Source of the DNA: an uncultured Erysipelotrichaceae bacterium
GTDB taxonomy: Bacteria > Bacillota_I > Bacilli_A > RF39 > UBA660
Assembly (NCBI GenBank): GCA_902795675.1
Contig: CADBLZ010000086.1
Coordinates: 1-8,587, forward strand
DNA: 8,587 bases
Direction: 5' to 3'
Both the position numbers and the translations under genes were made by a program. Positions 1 through 6,529 of this stretch are shown piece after piece (the first letter of the stretch is position 1; the number at the start of each line of letters is the position of its first letter). A model generated the notes under the pieces. That model was given only the letters and a program-made list of their open reading frames with translations, made no database searches and was not told the DNA's origin.

Positions 1-540
1 ACTACCACCAATTATAATTGATACACTTACTATTCTTGAAGCTTTACCACTAGATAAATGCAAGTATTTTTGCATCAATTGAATTACTATATCGGTTCCA
101 CCTGTAGTAAATCCTGTTTTATACAAGAAACCATCTGCTACACCTACAATAGTACCGGTTATTAATACAATTAATAGGAAATCATTAATTACTAAGTTAT
201 TAGCTATATCATTACAAAATGGTGATGTAAGTGATACGAATAACGGATATAGTAACGATCCTATTATTGATAAACCTGTACTTTCAGGTCCTAACAAGAA
301 AAATGATAATATAATTAACAATATGTTTATTACTAACATGAAGATAGCTGGATTGATATCTATGAAGTTCTTTACAATTATAGCTATACCACTAATACCA
401 CCAATTACTAAATCATTATATAGTAAGAAGATGTTATAGGTCATTGCTAGAACAAAACAACATATAGTCATTATAATTACTCTGTATAGGAAATCTTGTG
501 ATAATATATCTGTTTTAATTTTTTTATTAACCCTTTTCAT
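1..540 (-). CDS. YitT-family multi-pass membrane protein (3' end outside window)
   Basis: This frame is open from an ATG at 540 to the window edge, giving the N-terminal 180 residues; family members are usually about 280 residues, so the C-terminal part is missing. A clear SD AGGTGG lies at 550-545, 4 nt before the ATG. Hydrophobic segments are visible at about residues 18-40, 61-83, 88-104 and 119-138. Family signatures are present: the N-x-FLL and IGGISG stretch (36-51), the ADGFLYK-TGFTTGGTD block (135-150) and a following amphipathic region. YitT proteins are inner-membrane proteins of largely unknown role, and no substrate can be assigned. The gene starts 33 nt after the stop of the metallo-hydrolase and no convincing terminator separates them, so the two are probably co-transcribed. 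Confidence 0.88.
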   Translation of the reverse strand, partial: MKRVNKKIKTDILSQDFLYRVIIMTICCFVLAMTYNIFLLYNDLVIGGISGIAIIVKNFIDINPAIFMLVINILLIILSFFLLGPESTGLSIIGSLLYPLFVSLTSPFCNDIANNLVINDFLLIVLITGTIVGVADGFLYKTGFTTGGTDIVIQLMQKYLHLSSGKASRIVSVSIIIGGS

Positions 541-573
541 ATTTCCACCTATTTTAATTATACTATATTATTT

Positions 574-1074
574 TTAATAATAAAAATGAAAAGATTCTTT
601 TTCTGACCCTAACGTAGATTCAAAACCATGACCAGGATATATTGTTATATCATCAGGATATTCACTTATCATTTTTAAACTTTTTATCATACTTTCGTCA
701 CTACCGCCTAAATCAGTTCGACCAATAGCGCCTTTAAAGATAAAGTCACCAGTAAACATGATTTTTTCATTTTTAAAATAGTATGATACAGAATCTTTAG
801 TGTGACCTGGATTCTCAATAATTTCGTATTGGAACTTATCACTATTAACAACATTTTCTTTAACATCAGGATGATTATTTAGTAACTCCTTTAAAGCACC
901 AATGTGATCACTATGGTGATGTGTTATTAAAATACCTACCAACTTTTTATCTTGAATGTATGTTTCTATTCTTTCTGGTTCACTACCAGGATCAATTACG
1001 ATGCATTCGTTATCGATAGTAAAAACATAACAATTCTCCGATAGGACACCAACTACTAGTCTTTTTATTTTCAT
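574..1074 (-). CDS. Compact metallo-beta-lactamase-fold hydrolase (glyoxalase II / YqgX-like)
   Basis: A 166-residue cytoplasmic MBL-fold enzyme of the hydroxyacylglutathione-hydrolase-like group (B. subtilis YqgX, about 211 residues). The full two-metal ligand set is visible: H52, H54, D56 and H57 (HHHSDH), H91 in PGHT, D110 in TGD and H149 in PGHG. The N-terminus MKIKRLVVG...NCYV matches the family. Roughly 30 residues usually found between the HxHxDH and GHT motifs are absent, and the C-terminus is short, so the enzyme is compact though apparently catalytically complete. The start is set at the ATG at 1074: the in-frame GTG codons at 1086 and 1083 are part of the SD (AAAGTGGTG) 6 nt upstream. 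The substrate is unknown; a thioester or a lactoylglutathione-like compound is likely by family. First gene of a probable unit with the YitT gene; divergent from lemA. Confidence 0.85.
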   Translation of the reverse strand: MKIKRLVVGVLSENCYVFTIDNECIVIDPGSEPERIETYIQDKKLVGILITHHHSDHIGALKELLNNHPDVKENVVNSDKFQYEIIENPGHTKDSVSYYFKNEKIMFTGDFIFKGAIGRTDLGGSDESMIKSLKMISEYPDDITIYPGHGFESTLGSEKESFHFYY

Positions 1075-1096
1075 TTTATTCACCACTTTACATTTT

Positions 1097-1125
1097 ATTA
1101 TAAATAAAAGAATTTGTAAATTTAA
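1097..1125 (-). promoter_or_regulatory. Candidate promoter for the MBL hydrolase
   Basis: A perfect -10 TATAAT lies at 1102-1097 on the minus strand, with a weak -35 TTAAAT at 1125-1120 and a 17-nt spacer. The predicted start of transcription near 1090 would leave a leader only just long enough to carry the SD at 1089-1081. The region is very AT-rich, so chance matches are possible. Confidence 0.4.
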
Positions 1126-1130
1126 TAATA

Positions 1131-1139
1131 TGATATAAT
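1131..1139 (+). promoter_or_regulatory. Extended -10 promoter for lemA
   Basis: TGATATAAT is a perfect extended -10 element (TG, one base, then TATAAT at 1134-1139). No good -35 is seen at the right distance, which extended -10 promoters tolerate. Transcription would start near 1146, about 19 nt before the lemA ATG, with SD GAGG at 1154-1157. Confidence 0.6.
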
Positions 1140-1164
1140 TGAGATAAGATATTGAGGTATGTTT

Positions 1165-1710
1165 ATGGAGTTATTTTATGGTATTTTATTCGTAATTATA
1201 ATTTTTGGAGTTATTGCTATTGTATATGTTTATTCATATAACAAAATTCAACACTTTAAAAGTAAGATTGAAGAAGCTGAATCTTTAATCGATGAAAACT
1301 TAAGAACTAAGTATGATACTTTAGTTAATGTCGATACTTTATTAATGAAATTATTAAAGAATGATAAACATTATTTTAAAGACATAGATAAGTTAAAGAA
1401 AGAAGATATTAGTAACTTTGACTTAGATAGAAAGTTAACTGAATACGAAAATCTATTAAAACAAATTAAGATAGATAATAGTAAGTTAGCAGATAATAAA
1501 GATTTTAAAGAACTTACTAATGAATTAAAAGCTAATGACGAAAAGTTAGCTGCAGTAAAAACATATTATAATAGATATACTAGCGATGAGAATGAATTAA
1601 TTAGAACATTCCCATCTAACATTGTTAGTAAGATGCATGGTATTAACATTAAACCATTCTTCGATGGTAAGAACATGCAAGATGATAATGTTGAAGACTT
1701 TAAATTTTAA
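1165..1710 (+). CDS. lemA: LemA family membrane-anchored protein
   Basis: A 181-residue protein with one N-terminal transmembrane segment (about residues 4-25, nearly all hydrophobic), followed by a charged, helical and probably coiled-coil extracytoplasmic or cytoplasmic domain. The C-terminal LemA signature is clear: residues 128-137 (LAAVKTYYNR), then ELIRTFPSNI (144-153) and KPFF (163-166). The usual helix-1 motif with an Arg-Asp-Leu-Ile-Pro core is not recognisable; its place is taken by LRTKYDTLVNV (46-56). The biochemical role of LemA proteins is not established. The ATG at 1165 is preferred over the ATG at 1159 because the SD GAGG (1154-1157) lies 7 nt before the former but only 1 nt before the latter. 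Monocistronic: own extended -10 promoter upstream and a hairpin terminator just after the stop. Confidence 0.9.
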   Translation: MELFYGILFVIIIFGVIAIVYVYSYNKIQHFKSKIEEAESLIDENLRTKYDTLVNVDTLLMKLLKNDKHYFKDIDKLKKEDISNFDLDRKLTEYENLLKQIKIDNSKLADNKDFKELTNELKANDEKLAAVKTYYNRYTSDENELIRTFPSNIVSKMHGINIKPFFDGKNMQDDNVEDFKF

Positions 1711-1739
1711 AAAGAGTTAGATTACTAACTCTTTTTTAT
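1711..1739. terminator. Shared terminator between convergent lemA and ung
   Basis: A perfect 10-bp inverted repeat, AAAGAGTTAG at 1711-1720 and CTAACTCTTT at 1725-1734, encloses the 4-nt loop ATTA. On the plus strand it runs into a run of T, a typical intrinsic terminator for lemA. On the minus strand the run is TTTTT then AAAATTT, so it probably also ends ung transcripts, whose stop codon is at 1738-1736. Confidence 0.85.
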
Positions 1740-2401
1740 TTGTTTAAATCCCAATCAATTGGTTTTATATTTTTCTTTATTAAGTAATTATTTGTTTTAG
1801 AGAATGGTTTACTACCAAAGAAACCACTACGAGCACTAAATGGGGATGGATGTGGAGAAGTTATTATATAATGATTTGGATTAGTTATAAATTTAGCTTT
1901 CTCTTTAGCAAAGTTGCCCCATAAGATGAAAACAACTGGTTCATCTTTTTGATTAAGTTCTTTAATTATGTAATCAGTAAGTGGTTCCCAACCAAGATTA
2001 CGATGAGATGCCGGCTTATCTTTTTCAACAGTTAAGACAGCATTTAAAAGTAATACTCCTTCTTTAGCCCATTTAGTTAAGTCACCATCTTGATGAATTG
2101 GTATATTTAAATCGTCATTTAATTCTTTATAGATATTTTGTAATGAAGGTGGGATTTTTATATCTTTGTTAACAGAGAAAGATAACCCCATTGCTTCACC
2201 TTCACCATGATATGGATCTTGACCAACTATAACAACTTTAACATTTTTATATGGTGTTAGTTTTAAAGCATTAAAGATATGGTCTTTAGGCGGATATATT
2301 GTTTTAGTATTATATTCATTTTCAATAATGTGATAGAACTTTTTAAATCCTTCACTATTCCATATTACTTTTAATACTTCATCCCAGTCATTACCAATCA
2401 T
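1736..2401 (-). CDS. ung: Uracil-DNA glycosylase, family 1
   Basis: A 221-residue base-excision repair enzyme that removes uracil from DNA. The active-site loop GQDPYH is at residues 60-65 (general-base Asp62), with the uracil-specificity loop LLLN at 117-120 (Asn120) and the minor-groove intercalation loop HPSPFSA at 184-190 (His184). Length matches the family, and all key residues are present. The start is set at the ATG at 2401, 6 nt after SD AGGTG (2412-2408); an in-frame GTG at 2410 is inside that SD and would add three non-conserved residues. The gene is separated from the rlmH operon by a terminator and appears to have its own promoter; it faces lemA. Confidence 0.96.
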   Translation of the reverse strand: MIGNDWDEVLKVIWNSEGFKKFYHIIENEYNTKTIYPPKDHIFNALKLTPYKNVKVVIVGQDPYHGEGEAMGLSFSVNKDIKIPPSLQNIYKELNDDLNIPIHQDGDLTKWAKEGVLLLNAVLTVEKDKPASHRNLGWEPLTDYIIKELNQKDEPVVFILWGNFAKEKAKFITNPNHYIITSPHPSPFSARSGFFGSKPFSKTNNYLIKKNIKPIDWDLNK

Positions 2402-2418
2402 TGTTATCACCTATTTAT

Positions 2419-2427
2419 ATTTTAACA
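2419..2427 (-). promoter_or_regulatory. Candidate extended -10 promoter for ung
   Basis: The minus strand reads TGTTAAAAT at 2427-2419, an extended -10 element. No convincing -35 is seen. The predicted start near 2412 falls at the SD, giving a leader of about 11 nt; an alternative -10 TATTAT at 2432-2427 would give about 19 nt. A promoter is needed here because a terminator lies directly upstream. Confidence 0.4.
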
Positions 2428-2440
2428 TAATACATAACAA

Positions 2441-2467
2441 ATAAAAAAACTTACTTGTGGTAAGTTT
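2441..2467 (-). terminator. Intrinsic terminator overlapping the end of rlmH
   Basis: On the minus strand AAACTTAC (2467-2460) pairs with GTAAGTTT (2454-2447) around a 5-nt loop CACAA, followed by more T residues to 2441. The hairpin covers the last codons and stop of rlmH, and its loop lies in the codons of the conserved YHK C-terminus. It would end the rplI-dnaB-M23-yycJ-rlmH operon. Confidence 0.8.
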
Positions 2468-2888
2468 CATTATTTATTATTTTAAATGAACGATAGATTT
2501 GTTCTAAAAGTACCCCTCTAAATAAACCATGTGGCATGGTGAATTTAGAGAAAGATAATTTTAGATTTGATCTATCTTTAATTCTACTATGGATTCCTTC
2601 ACTACTACCAATTATGAAAGTAATAGTACCATAGTTATTAAATGTTTCATTTATTTTGTTAGCAAATGATTTAGAATCAAATTGTTCTCCTTCAATAGCA
2701 CAGCTTATGATAAAATCTCTTGGATTTAAATATTTTTCTATATCAGTTGCTTCTTTATCTAAATCATTTTGATCCTTTAGTTCAATAATTTCTATTTTAT
2801 GATATTTAGTTATTCTAGTTTGATAATCTTTTATTAAATCATTTAGATAATCTTCTTTGATTTTTCCTAAACATATTATTTTTATCAT
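2451..2888 (-). CDS. rlmH: 23S rRNA (pseudouridine-1915-N3)-methyltransferase RlmH
   Basis: A SPOUT-class methyltransferase acting on pseudouridine 1915 in helix 69 of 23S rRNA on the assembled 70S ribosome, with S-adenosylmethionine as donor. At 145 residues it is slightly shorter than the usual 155-160. The cofactor-binding knot is recognisable: FIIGSSEG (91-98), LSFSKFTMPH (111-120), then LLEQIYRSFKI (127-137) and the conserved terminal YHK (143-145). The family PHQ motif reads PHG here. Its ATG overlaps the TGA of yycJ by 4 nt (ATGA), indicating translational coupling. Last gene of the operon, with its terminator built into its 3' end. Confidence 0.95.
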   Translation of the reverse strand: MIKIICLGKIKEDYLNDLIKDYQTRITKYHKIEIIELKDQNDLDKEATDIEKYLNPRDFIISCAIEGEQFDSKSFANKINETFNNYGTITFIIGSSEGIHSRIKDRSNLKLSFSKFTMPHGLFRGVLLEQIYRSFKIINNETYHK

Positions 2889-3652
2889 ACTTTTATTATC
2901 TCACCCATTTCTTTTTGATGAGCACATGATATGTTTTTAAATTTTATATCATATTCTTTAAATGTTTCTTTGATTGTTGATAAAGCTAGTTCATCTGTAT
3001 TGTTATGAGAACTAAGATGGGTTAAAACAATTTTTTTTGTTTTATCACCAATTAGTTTAGCTAGATAAACAGAACTATCTTTGTTAGATAAGTGACCTTT
3101 AGGTCCAAGGATTCTATCCTTTAACATTTTAGGATATGGTCCATTTATTAACATTTCAACATCATGATTACTTTCAAATAAATATAATTCACAGTTTGAC
3201 AATTTATCAAAGTATTTTTGATTAATATATCCAGTATCAGTTAGATATACTATTTTTTTATCGTCGTTAGTTATGATGAAACTACGAGAGTCTTCAGCAT
3301 CATGACTAGTTTTAATAATATCAATTATAGTATTATCATCTAATTCTACTTTGTTATCAAAAAGAAGAATATTATCGTAATCTTTTAAACATTCTAGTTC
3401 ACTAAACATTTTTGCACTAATACAAACTGTTGGTTTGTATTTTTTTATAAATACAGGCAATGCACTTACGTGGTCTTTATGTGTGTGTGTGATAAATACA
3501 TAATCAATATCGTCAGCATTAACATCAATTAATTCTAGATGATCTTTTATGTATTTGGCATTTGTACCCATATCTAATAATATCTTGTGGTTCTTAGTGG
3601 AAATGTAAGTACAGTTTCCTTCAGAACCACTAGATAATATGCATGCTTGCAT
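2885..3652 (-). CDS. yycJ: MBL-fold metallohydrolase YycJ/WalJ (VicX)
   Basis: A 255-residue MBL-fold protein of the YycJ/VicX family, linked in Bacillus to mismatch-repair exonuclease activity and encoded there in the wal operon. Motifs in order: LSSGSEGN (7-13 region), HTHKDH (56-61), SHDAED (117-122), TDTG (138-141), ESNHD (160-164), GHLSN (186-190) and THLSSHNN (211-218), a complete set for the family. The ATG at 3652 shares its A with the TAA of the M23 gene (TAATG). An SD GAGG at 3667-3664 lies inside the last codons of that gene. A GTG at 3661 is in frame, but only 2 nt from the SD and adds residues the family lacks. The stop is TGA directly followed by TAA. No walRKHI genes accompany it here. 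Confidence 0.93.
   Translation of the reverse strand: MQACILSSGSEGNCTYISTKNHKILLDMGTNAKYIKDHLELIDVNADDIDYVFITHTHKDHVSALPVFIKKYKPTVCISAKMFSELECLKDYDNILLFDNKVELDDNTIIDIIKTSHDAEDSRSFIITNDDKKIVYLTDTGYINQKYFDKLSNCELYLFESNHDVEMLINGPYPKMLKDRILGPKGHLSNKDSSVYLAKLIGDKTKKIVLTHLSSHNNTDELALSTIKETFKEYDIKFKNISCAHQKEMGEIIKV
3480..3491. repeat. (TG)6 dinucleotide run inside yycJ
   Basis: Twelve bases of alternating TG on the plus strand. On the coding strand the CA run covers the THTH codons of the metal-binding HxHxDH motif. Slippage here would frameshift yycJ near its catalytic core. It may simply reflect the amino acid sequence. Confidence 0.6.
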
Positions 3653-5145
3653 TAATTCCACAACCTCATTGGGTTTAGTGTGTATCCACCATTATATGGT
3701 ACACCATAGTATAAACCAAAGTGTAAGTGGACACCTGTTGCTGCTCCTGTCATACCCATTCCACCGATTGCTTGACCACGTGCTACTCTTTGGCCGACAG
3801 AAACATAAACTTTACTCATGTGAGCATAAACTGTGTAATAACCATTATCATGTTGAAGTACGACATTTAATCCGGCAAGGTTACCAACCATACCACCCCA
3901 ACCAGCTGCTACAACGTTTCCATCTAGGGCAGCATATATTGGAGAGCCGAAACCTGTACCTGATATATCGATACCTTCGTGAAGAGCACCCCAACGCCAT
4001 CCGAAACCAGATGTGATAACGTAAGGTACGTTTGTAGGCCATTGCCATACTGAGTTAGTAGGTACGAAGTTACCTGTAACTGTAGAGTTTCTCTTAGTAC
4101 CACGAGCAATAATTTTATTTTGAGTTGTTTTGATAGGTATTGGTTGACCAATGATTTTGATACCTTGGTTTCGAGCACCATTGATAAATTGTGTTCTATA
4201 TGTTGTACGGTTGATACCGTCTTGGCCTTCTTGTTTAACAGTTTCAATACCCATGTATTGATTAGGATCATCAACATATTCTGTTTGGAATTGTGATGGT
4301 AAATCTTCAACAACTAATTCTTCATATATTAATGTTAGTACTGGATTGATTAAGGCAACGTTTAGTTTTTGACCAATTGCTAGTAAAGCATCTGAACTCT
4401 TGATGTTTTGGTTAGCAACTAGTAGTTCATCAACGTTAAGTTTGTTAGCTTCAGCGATTGATTCAACTGTATCACCTTGAACAACTGTGTACTCTCTATC
4501 TTCATTGTTATCACCAAATAATAAATATTTAGTTAAATCAGTTGAGTTAGTAAATATTCTTTCATTAGCAGAAATGAATGATTCTTTGATTGTAATCTTA
4601 TCATCAAAATACATATTTTCTATTTTGTAACCAGTGTTAACAATTTCTGATTGAGTTTCATTTTGGTATTGGTTGAATCTATCTTCACCAACGAAGATTG
4701 AGACAATTCTTTTTAATGAATCTTCAAAAATTTGTTTATCTAGTACATATATGTAGATTAATTCACTATCTTCACCAGTTGGTTTAATAGTTACAGTATA
4801 ACCTTTAACAGTAAAGTTCTTTTGGTCTTGAATTTTACTATAAACATCTTCAACAGAAGATAATTCGTCATCATATGTATAAGTCTTTATTATTTGGAAT
4901 CCATTTGGTGGGTATACTTGATCAACTTTGTATTTGTTTTTAATTTCAGCTTGTTCATTGTTGATAAGTTTATATAACTCATCTTTAGATTCTATTAAAC
5001 CTATTTTGTTTCCTTCTAGATATACTTGGTATATGTAGTTAGGAACTTCGAATTTTTCTTCATGTAAAAATGAAAATGTTAAAAGAGTACCTAAAGCTAT
5101 TACTAGTAAGATGGATAGGATTAAACTCTTTTTATTATTATCCAT
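3652..5145 (-). CDS. Membrane-anchored LysM-G5-M23 peptidoglycan endopeptidase
   Basis: A 497-residue envelope enzyme. Order of parts: short basic N-terminus; hydrophobic signal or anchor segment (about 7-27); a region of about 190 residues without a recognised domain (30-215); a LysM peptidoglycan-binding domain (about 219-264, YTVVQGDTVESIAE...); a G5 domain (about 268-350, ending ARGTK); and a C-terminal M23 (LytM/MepM-type) zinc endopeptidase (about 367-497). The zinc and catalytic residues are all visible: H389 and D393 in HEGIDI, H442 in YAHMS, and H473 and H475 in GVHLHFG. It should cleave peptide cross-links outside the membrane, implying a real cell wall. Its ATG overlaps the end of dnaB by 8 nt, with SD GAGGGAG in the dnaB tail, and its TAA overlaps the yycJ ATG. 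In Bacillus this place holds walRKHI. Confidence 0.93.
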   Translation of the reverse strand: MDNNKKSLILSILLVIALGTLLTFSFLHEEKFEVPNYIYQVYLEGNKIGLIESKDELYKLINNEQAEIKNKYKVDQVYPPNGFQIIKTYTYDDELSSVEDVYSKIQDQKNFTVKGYTVTIKPTGEDSELIYIYVLDKQIFEDSLKRIVSIFVGEDRFNQYQNETQSEIVNTGYKIENMYFDDKITIKESFISANERIFTNSTDLTKYLLFGDNNEDREYTVVQGDTVESIAEANKLNVDELLVANQNIKSSDALLAIGQKLNVALINPVLTLIYEELVVEDLPSQFQTEYVDDPNQYMGIETVKQEGQDGINRTTYRTQFINGARNQGIKIIGQPIPIKTTQNKIIARGTKRNSTVTGNFVPTNSVWQWPTNVPYVITSGFGWRWGALHEGIDISGTGFGSPIYAALDGNVVAAGWGGMVGNLAGLNVVLQHDNGYYTVYAHMSKVYVSVGQRVARGQAIGGMGMTGAATGVHLHFGLYYGVPYNGGYTLNPMRLWN

Positions 5146-6520
5146 TTTGTTCTCCCTCTTCTTCTCTTGGTGCTAAGTATGGTAAAAGAAGACTGTATGG
5201 TAATTTGAATAGTAATTGTACTGTACCATTTGCTGTTCCTTTACGGTTCTTAGCAATAATAATGTCTGTTACAACATTCTTTGGTTTTTCATTTGCTTGA
5301 GCAGCTTGATAGTAATCTTTTCTATCAATAAACATTACTAAGTCTGCATCTTGTTCAATAGCACCAGATTCTCTTAAGTCTGATAACATTGGTCTATGTA
5401 CTGTTTTATCTCTTTGTTCAACACCACGTGATAATTGTGCACAGGCAATAACTGGAACTTTAAGTTCTAGAGCCATTTGTTTTAATGAACGAGATATTTC
5501 TTGTACTTCTTGTTGACGATTGTCTGGTCTTCTACCGCCCATTGTTACTAATTGTAAGTAATCGATGATAACTAAACCTAATCCTTCTGGACGATTAGCT
5601 ATGTTACGACACTTAGCTTTTATATCACCAAGGTTAACGCCTGAGTCAGCTACAATTTGAATGTTTGTTTTTGAAAGAATAGCTGATGCTTCGTTGATAC
5701 CTTGCCAATCTGTTTCTTCTAAGTAACCAGTTTGTAATCTACTACCTTCAACTTGACCAACAGATGAAATCATTCTTGTTACTAATGAATCAACTGTCAT
5801 TTCTAAGTTAAATATAGCTACTGCTTTTGGAGTTGATTTAGCAGCATTAGTTGCAATATTTAAAGCAAAAGCAGTTTTACCCATACCAGGACGAGCACCA
5901 ATGATGATTAATTCACCTGGATGGAAACCAAATGTGATTTGGTCTAAATCTTTATAACCTGATGTAATACCTGTTAGTTTATTTCCAGCTTTATATGCTT
6001 TAGCTAATTCATCAAGAGATTCTCTTGTTGTTGATAAAGCATCTTTAATATCGATGAAGTCAGTTGTTTCTCTTGCTTTAGCTACATTGATAATCTTGTT
6101 TTCAGCATTATCAAGAACGCTTGTTATATCTAAGTCTTCATCGTATGCAGTTGTTATGATATTAGTAGCAGTATTAATTAATTCTCTAGCTACAGCTTTA
6201 TCTTTAATCATTTTTATATAATGATCTAGATTAGCTGAAGTTACTACAGAATCAATTACTTCTGTAATGTAATCAACACCTACTGCTTCTAATTGGTTCT
6301 TTTTAGTTAATTCTTCTTTTATTGTAGTGATATCAATAGGAACTTTGTTATCGTAACAAGCTTTGATAGCACTGAATAGTTTTTGGTTTTTGTCGCTATA
6401 AAAGACTTCTGGATATAATTCATCCATCATTTGATTAACTAAACTATTATCTAGGAATGCTATTCCTAAGATATTCATTTCTGCATCTATATTAGCTGGC
6501 ATTTTTCTTGCTGTTGGCAT
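5138..6520 (-). CDS. dnaB: Replicative DNA helicase DnaB (DnaC in Bacillus)
   Basis: A 460-residue hexameric 5'-3' helicase that unwinds DNA ahead of the replisome. The N-terminal primase-interacting domain (about 5-105, starting ANIDAEMNILG) is followed by a linker and a RecA-like domain (about 185-445). That domain carries Walker A GARPGMGKT (208-216), the catalytic Glu in NLE (240), Walker B LVIIDY (316-321), the QLSRGVE motif (362-368) and the arginine-finger motif AKNRKG (423-428). Length is normal. The start is the ATG at 6520, 6 nt after SD AGGTG (6531-6527) and 9 nt after the rplI stop; the upstream GTG at 6529 and ATG at 6526 lie in or against that SD. The last 25 residues are unusual, with a hydrophobic LLLPYLAP run and then an acidic tail whose codons form the SD of the next gene. 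Confidence 0.97.
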   Translation of the reverse strand: MPTARKMPANIDAEMNILGIAFLDNSLVNQMMDELYPEVFYSDKNQKLFSAIKACYDNKVPIDITTIKEELTKKNQLEAVGVDYITEVIDSVVTSANLDHYIKMIKDKAVARELINTATNIITTAYDEDLDITSVLDNAENKIINVAKARETTDFIDIKDALSTTRESLDELAKAYKAGNKLTGITSGYKDLDQITFGFHPGELIIIGARPGMGKTAFALNIATNAAKSTPKAVAIFNLEMTVDSLVTRMISSVGQVEGSRLQTGYLEETDWQGINEASAILSKTNIQIVADSGVNLGDIKAKCRNIANRPEGLGLVIIDYLQLVTMGGRRPDNRQQEVQEISRSLKQMALELKVPVIACAQLSRGVEQRDKTVHRPMLSDLRESGAIEQDADLVMFIDRKDYYQAAQANEKPKNVVTDIIIAKNRKGTANGTVQLLFKLPYSLLLPYLAPREEEGEQNG

Positions 6521-6529
6521 TACCATCAC

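Noticed and set aside
557..562. TATAAT on the minus strand ahead of the YitT gene
   Set aside because: No acceptable -35 or TG extension, and the predicted start would fall on the SD; co-transcription from the MBL gene is simpler.
566..582. AT-only inverted repeat (TATTATT / AATAATA) at the end of the MBL gene
   Set aside because: Seven A-T pairs with a 3-nt loop and no proper T-tract in the minus direction; too weak to call a terminator in such AT-rich DNA.
3029..3036. Eight-base A/T homopolymer inside yycJ as a programmed frameshift site
   Set aside because: The frame is intact on both sides, there is no alternative product of interest, and such runs are common in AT-rich genomes.
3639..4016. 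Plus-strand open frame of 125 codons
   Set aside because: Lies antisense to the conserved M23 catalytic domain, has no SD and has a His-rich composition typical of a reverse-strand shadow.
3924..4313. Minus-strand open frame of 129 codons
   Set aside because: Out-of-frame shadow inside the G5-M23 region of a well-supported gene; no recognisable motif. I also considered a frameshifted fragment, but the main frame is intact throughout.
5070..5300. Plus-strand open frame of 76 codons
   Set aside because: Antisense to the ends of dnaB and the M23 gene; no SD or promoter.
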